Below are positions 6,213-9,374 of a stretch of DNA of 9,374 nucleotides, piece after piece. Positions within the stretch are counted from its first letter, which is position 1. Each line of letters opens with the position of its first letter. The position numbers and the translations under genes are program-made. Source of the stretch: an uncultured bacterium. GTDB lineage: Bacteria > Desulfobacterota > Binatia > HRBIN30. The stretch lies in contig CALJUJ010000078.1 in NCBI GenBank assembly GCA_937975525.1, positions 1 to 9,374 of the forward strand, given 5' to 3'. The notes below the pieces were generated by a model. It did not search any database and had not been told where the DNA came from. It saw only the letters and a list, made by a program, of their open reading frames with translations.

Positions 6213-7428
6213 GGCTTCGGGCCGGCCGCAGAAGCCGCTCGACGGCGTGCGCATCCTCGCCGTCGAGCAGATGCAGGCGTTGCCCTTTGCGACGCAGTTG
6301 CTCGCACACCTGGGGGCCGAAGTCGTCAAGGTCGAGCACCCGCAGCACGGCGACTCGGGGCGGGCGGCGTTGCCGGCCGTGACCGACCGCGACGGTCGTA
6401 AGGTCGGGGCGACCTACCTCCGCAACAATCTCGGCAAGCACAGCATTGCCGTCGACCTCAAGGACGCACGCGGCCGCGACCTGGTGCGCCGCCTCGCCGG
6501 CCGCTTCGACGTATTGGGCGAGAACTTCAAGCCCGGCACGATGGAGCGACTCGGACTCGGCTACGCGGAGCTCTCGGCCTTGCATCCGCGGCTCGTGTAC
6601 GTGTCGGTGTCGGGCTTCGGCAATCTCTCCGAAACGCCTTATTCGGCCTGGCCGGCGTACGCGCCGATCGCCGAGGCGATGGGTGGCTTCTACGAGTACA
6701 AGCGCAAGGAAGACGAGCCGCCCCTCGTCGGCCCAGCGGGGGCGCTTGGCGACATCGGTACGTCGCTCTTCGCCGCGATCGGTATCCTCGCGGCGCTGCG
6801 CCAGCGCGACCGCACGGGGCGCGGTCGCCACGTCGACGTCGCGATGTTCGACGCCATGGTGGCGATGGCGGACGTCGTGCCGTTCATGTGGTCGATGGGG
6901 GTGCGCGGCAAGCGTCGCGCCGCAGGAATCTTCGCGGGGTTCCGCGCGCGCGACGGCTACTTCGTCGTGCAGGTCGTGCGCGAGCATCAGTTTCGCCTGC
7001 TCGCCGAGGCCATCGGCCGGCCGGAGTGGGTCGGCGAGGAACGCTTCGCCCGCCGCGAGCAATGGGCCGATCAGCTCGAGGGCGTAATCCGTCCTGCCGT
7101 CGAGCAGTGGGCCGCCGCGCACACCAAGCTCGAAGCGGCGACGCTGCTGTGTGCCCAGGGCCTCGCGGCGGGACCCTGCAATTCGGCGGAAGACATCCGC
7201 AGTGATCCCCACGTGCGCGCGCACAACATGCTGATCGAAGTCCCGCGACCCGACGGCGGCGAGCCGCTGCTCGTGGTCGGCAATCCGATCAAAATGTCCG
7301 ACGTCGCCGACGAGCCGGCGTCGCATTGGCCGACGCTCGGCGAGCATACCGACGAGGTGCTGCGTGCGGAGCTGGGGATCGCCGACGGCGAGCTGCGCTC
7401 GCTGCGCGACGACGGCGTGATCGGCTGA
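6193..7428 (+). CDS. CaiB/BaiF family III CoA-transferase
   Basis: A 411-residue cytoplasmic enzyme of the PF02515 family (formyl-CoA transferase, CaiB, alpha-methylacyl-CoA racemase relatives), matching the usual length of about 380-430. The family start is LDGVRILAVEQMQALPFATQLLAHLGAEVVKVEHP (16-50; residues 16-29 and 30-50 seen in order). Other markers are NLGKHSIAVDLKDARGRDLV (79-98), VSVSGFGN (137-144) and GALGDIGTSLFAAIGILAAL (183-202), in which Asp187 is the expected catalytic aspartate that forms the acyl-enzyme anhydride. The GRGRHVDVAMFDAM stretch (209-222) and the late TLGEHTDEVLRAELG (381-395) are also typical. It moves CoA between carboxylates or epimerises an alpha-methylacyl-CoA; the substrate cannot be told. 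ATG 6193 overlaps the EGF gene, and ATG 6199 is an alternative. Neither has a clear Shine-Dalgarno, so coupling is likely. It is functionally unlike the three upstream secreted proteins, so the shared transcript may be coincidental. Confidence 0.92.
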   Translation: MPMTAAEASGRPQKPLDGVRILAVEQMQALPFATQLLAHLGAEVVKVEHPQHGDSGRAALPAVTDRDGRKVGATYLRNNLGKHSIAVDLKDARGRDLVRRLAGRFDVLGENFKPGTMERLGLGYAELSALHPRLVYVSVSGFGNLSETPYSAWPAYAPIAEAMGGFYEYKRKEDEPPLVGPAGALGDIGTSLFAAIGILAALRQRDRTGRGRHVDVAMFDAMVAMADVVPFMWSMGVRGKRRAAGIFAGFRARDGYFVVQVVREHQFRLLAEAIGRPEWVGEERFARREQWADQLEGVIRPAVEQWAAAHTKLEAATLLCAQGLAAGPCNSAEDIRSDPHVRAHNMLIEVPRPDGGEPLLVVGNPIKMSDVADEPASHWPTLGEHTDEVLRAELGIADGELRSLRDDGVIG

Positions 7429-7431
7429 GCT

Positions 7432-7449
7432 CGCCGCGCCTCAGCGGCG
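7432..7449. terminator. Possible bidirectional hairpin between convergent CoA-transferase and OB-fold genes
   Basis: A perfect 6-base GC stem (CGCCGC at 7432-7437, GCGGCG at 7444-7449) with a 6-base loop sits in the 12-base gap between the two convergent genes and runs into the OB-fold stop. No T-tract follows on either strand, so it is at best a weak intrinsic terminator. Confidence 0.25.
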
Positions 7450-7875
7450 CACCCAGCGAGGTAGCGTCACGTCTTCGACGCGGGCGAACACGACCCGAAC
7501 CGGCTCGCCGATGCGAATCGTCGCAGGATCGACTTCGCCGAGCGACGCGTCTGCGCTGGTGACGAGATTGCCGACGTACCGAATGTTCTCGTCCTCTTCG
7601 AGAGCGACGACGATCACATTGTAGGGCGCCACCGCCGTATACGCTGGCAACAGCGGCGGGTGCGGAACCACGAACGACCAGATCGTGCCGCGGCCGCTGG
7701 TCTCCTGCCAGCGCGACTCCAGCGAGCGGCAACGCGGGCACATCGGTCGGGGCGGCATGCGCCGCGCGCGGCAGGCTTCACAGATCTGCACCAGCAGCAC
7801 GCCGCGCTCGCAGCCTTCCCAGAAGGGCTGCGGGTTCGGATCTTCGCGATCGTGAGTGAGCCTCGTGGTGTCCAT
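7441..7875 (-). CDS. Zinc-ribbon OB-fold (DUF35) protein, partner of the adjacent thiolase-like protein
   Basis: A 144-residue protein. An N-terminal helix (PFWEGCERGVLLVQIC) leads into a rubredoxin-like zinc ribbon, Cys32-x2-Cys35 and Cys46-x2-Cys49. An OB-fold follows from about residue 57 to 137 (GRGTIWSFVV, YNVIVVALEEDENIRYVGNLV, IRIGEPVRVVFARVED). This is the DUF35 architecture. Characterised relatives form obligate complexes with thiolase-fold proteins, for example the Ltp2-ChsH2 aldolase of steroid side-chain degradation and the BbsAB thiolase of toluene degradation. The gene starts 13 bases after the stop of the thiolase-like gene on the same strand and has no good Shine-Dalgarno, so it is probably read by coupling from upstream. 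If the upstream stop truncates the thiolase product, expression of this gene could fall as well. The pathway cannot be named from sequence. Confidence 0.9.
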   Translation of the reverse strand: MDTTRLTHDREDPNPQPFWEGCERGVLLVQICEACRARRMPPRPMCPRCRSLESRWQETSGRGTIWSFVVPHPPLLPAYTAVAPYNVIVVALEEDENIRYVGNLVTSADASLGEVDPATIRIGEPVRVVFARVEDVTLPRWVRR

Positions 7876-7888
7876 TCGAGTGGGGTGT

Positions 7889-9046
7889 TCAGCGCCGCAG
7901 CACCAGCGCGCTCGTCGGCACGCCCTCGCCGCTGGTGACGAGGCAGGCGGTTGCGTCGTCGACCTGGCAGACCGACGTGCCGCGGATCTGGCGCACGCCT
8001 TCGAGGATCAGGTTGAAGCCGTGCACGTAGGCTTCCGACATGCCGCCGCCCGAGGTGTTCGTGGGCAAGCGGCCGTCCGGCCACTCCAAAGCGCCGCCGT
8101 CGGTGTAGGCGGCGCCTTCGCCGCGGTCGCAGAAGCCGTACCCTTCTAGAGATAGGGGGATCAGCGGGCTGAATGCGTCGTAGATCTGCGCGACGGGAAT
8201 GTCGCCCGGCCGGAAGTCGCTGCGTTCCCAGAGGCGCGCCGCGCACGACCAGGCGGGACCGCGCAGAGGATCGTCGCAGAAAAAATTGATCATCGGCTGA
8301 TGCTGCTGCGGCAGGCCTTGCGCGAAGGAGTGCAGAAACGCAGGCGGATGCGGGAGGTCTCGCGCCCGCTCGGCGCTGGTGATCACCACCGCGAGCGCGC
8401 CGTCGGTCTCGAGGCAATTGTCGAAGAGACACAACGGTTCGCTGATCCAACGCGCGGCCATGTATTCGTCGCGCGTGAGCGGTCTGTCGCGCATCATCGC
8501 ATCCGGGTTGCGGTTCGCGTGCTTGCGAAACGCCAGCGCGACGTTGGCCAGGTGGTCGCGGGTCGCGCCGTACTCGTGCATGTAGCGGCGCGTGAGCATG
8601 GCGATCTCGTCGACCGGGCGCAGCATGCCGGCGGGGCGGGTCCACTGCCAGGCGCCGGGCACGCGCGCCCGCGATTGTGCCCAGGGTCGGCTGGCCTTGT
8701 CGGCACGCTTGCGGGCGCGTCAGGCGACGGCGACGTTGCACTGTCCGGTCGCCACCGCCATCGCCGCGTGGCCGACCGCGGCGCAGCCGGCGCCGCCGCC
8801 GTAGCCGATCTCGCCGAAGTAGGTGATGTCGCCGAGCCCGACGCTACGGGCCACGTCGACTTCGCGACCGTTCTCCATCGAGAACATCGCCAGTCCATCG
8901 ACGTCGGTTGGGGCCAGCCCGGCGTCGGCGATCGCGGCGGCGACCGCCTGGCACGCGAGCGACAGCTCGCTGTCGTCGAGTCCTTTGCCGAAGCGCGTCT
9001 GGCCGATGCCGACGATCGCCGTGCGGTCTTGGAGCGGCGCGCTCAT
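7889..9046 (-). pseudogene. Thiolase-fold (lipid-transfer/SCPx-type) protein interrupted by one in-frame TGA
   Basis: A single minus-strand frame of 386 codons from ATG 9046 to the TGA at 7889-7891 encodes a complete thiolase-like protein, except that codon 109 (8720-8722) is TGA. Before it, residues 1-108 run from RTAIVGIGQTRFGKGL through Cys88 in GYGGGAGCAAVGHAAM to GQCNVAVA. After it, residues 110-385 continue in the same frame with RARKRADKASRPWAQSRARV, QWTRPAGMLRPVDEIAML, QIYDAFSPL (Tyr289), TNTSGGGMSEAYVHGF (Tyr340, His342) and a normal end. Relatives usually carry an aromatic residue just before the RAR segment, so TGG (Trp) to TGA is the simplest change. Frame, length and motifs are otherwise intact. 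Partners of DUF35 proteins in this family act as thiolases or retro-aldolases on acyl-CoA. A GTG at 8662 could restart translation but lacks a ribosome-binding site. Pseudogene, sequencing error and readthrough cannot be separated here. Confidence 0.8.
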
Positions 9047-9097
9047 GAGCGCGGAGAACTACACCGATCTCGTTCCCGTGCTCAACCCGGGACGGGA

Positions 9098-9374
9098 TCA
9101 GTCCTCGCTCACGGGTGGTGTATCGATCGTGATGGGCGCCGATTCCGGTCCGAGGTCGGGCGGAGCCATGACCGGACCGCGCTCCTGTTGCGCGAAGGCG
9201 AGCTCGCTCGGGGCGCTGGCGAGGGCGTGCAGTGTTGCGCGGCGGCCTTCGCGGATGGCTTCGTCCGCCCGGTGGAAGTCGAACATGGCGAATCCCGGTA
9301 GGCGCGGAGCGACGAGCATATCGGGCGGGTCGCCGGCGAGTCGGCTGCGCGAGATTCGCATCGACATGATGTCG
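9098..9374 (-). CDS. Probable patatin-like phospholipase, C-terminal fragment
   Basis: The minus-strand frame is open from the right edge to TGA 9098-9100, giving 91 visible residues. The segment DMLVAPRLPGFAMFDFHRAD followed by EAIREG resembles the C-terminal end of bacterial patatin/RssA-type serine lipases, where a stretch like DVVIxPxLxxxxxxDFHRAxEAIxxG closes the catalytic domain. The Gly-x-Ser-x-Gly nucleophile elbow and DGG/DGA dyad would lie beyond the edge, so the assignment rests on the tail alone. The last 30 residues are Pro/Glu-rich and look disordered. An internal ATG at 9367 is possible, but the frame continues upstream, so I treat the gene as partial. It lies 51 bases upstream of the thiolase-like gene on the same strand, and the two may be co-transcribed. 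Confidence 0.5.
   Translation of the reverse strand, partial: DIMSMRISRSRLAGDPPDMLVAPRLPGFAMFDFHRADEAIREGRRATLHALASAPSELAFAQQERGPVMAPPDLGPESAPITIDTPPVSED

Noticed and set aside
5890..7347. Minus-strand open frame of 485 codons across the EGF and CoA-transferase genes
   Set aside because: Both plus-strand genes have clear family motifs. The minus frame is Arg/Ala/His-rich with no recognisable fold.
8720..8722. Selenocysteine at the thiolase TGA
   Set aside because: The family has no known selenocysteine at this position, relatives carry an aromatic residue there, and I could not see a convincing SECIS-like hairpin directly downstream.
9047..9097. Terminator between the patatin-like and thiolase-like genes
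   Set aside because: Only a loose CCCGT/ACGGG pairing with a 12-base loop and no T-tract is present. A shared transcript is as likely.

Overview
The window is a GC-rich, gene-dense bacterial chromosome segment with short intergenic gaps and no RNA genes, insertion sequences, CRISPR arrays or phage genes that I can see. The gene content points to a Gram-negative, deltaproteobacteria-like soil or marine lineage. The clues are a YVTN propeller fused to a c-type haem motif, Pro/Thr-linked secreted proteins with paired DxDxDG(x)5E loops containing TVDE, an F420-type reductase, and a CoA-transferase near a thiolase/OB-fold pair. Candidatus Binatia (Binatota) is my best guess, from family resemblance only. 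There is no marker gene in the window to prove it.

Layout. (1) Positions 1-1694, minus strand: the N-terminal 564 residues of an exported YVTN beta-propeller protein, reaching a CxxCH haem site just before the left edge. (2) 1854-2558, plus: a YhhN/TMEM86-type lysoplasmalogenase-like membrane protein, converging on (3) 2563-3036, minus: a small Ddn-like F420H2-dependent (nitro/quinone) reductase with a strong ribosome-binding site. (4) 3186-7428, plus: four tightly packed genes. These are a TIG + von Willebrand A lipoprotein, a secreted protein with two EF-hand/dockerin-like loops and a Cys-rich tail, a secreted protein with three EGF-like modules, and a family III (CaiB/BaiF) CoA-transferase. 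The junctions are an ATGA overlap, a 4-base gap and a 20-base overlap, so they probably share a transcript. (5) 7441-9373, minus: a probable patatin-like phospholipase C-terminus (cut by the right edge), a thiolase-fold lipid-transfer-type protein interrupted by one in-frame TGA, and its zinc-ribbon/OB-fold (DUF35) partner.

How the genes may work together (inference). The three secreted proteins look like a small surface module using calcium- or metal-dependent adhesion folds. The CoA-transferase and the thiolase/DUF35 pair belong to acyl-CoA metabolism, possibly of lipids, sterols or aromatics. Patatin and lysoplasmalogenase activities would fit a lipid-degrading lifestyle. The point most worth checking is the TGA inside an otherwise intact, same-frame thiolase gene. 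It may be a recent nonsense mutation, a sequencing or assembly error, or readthrough.
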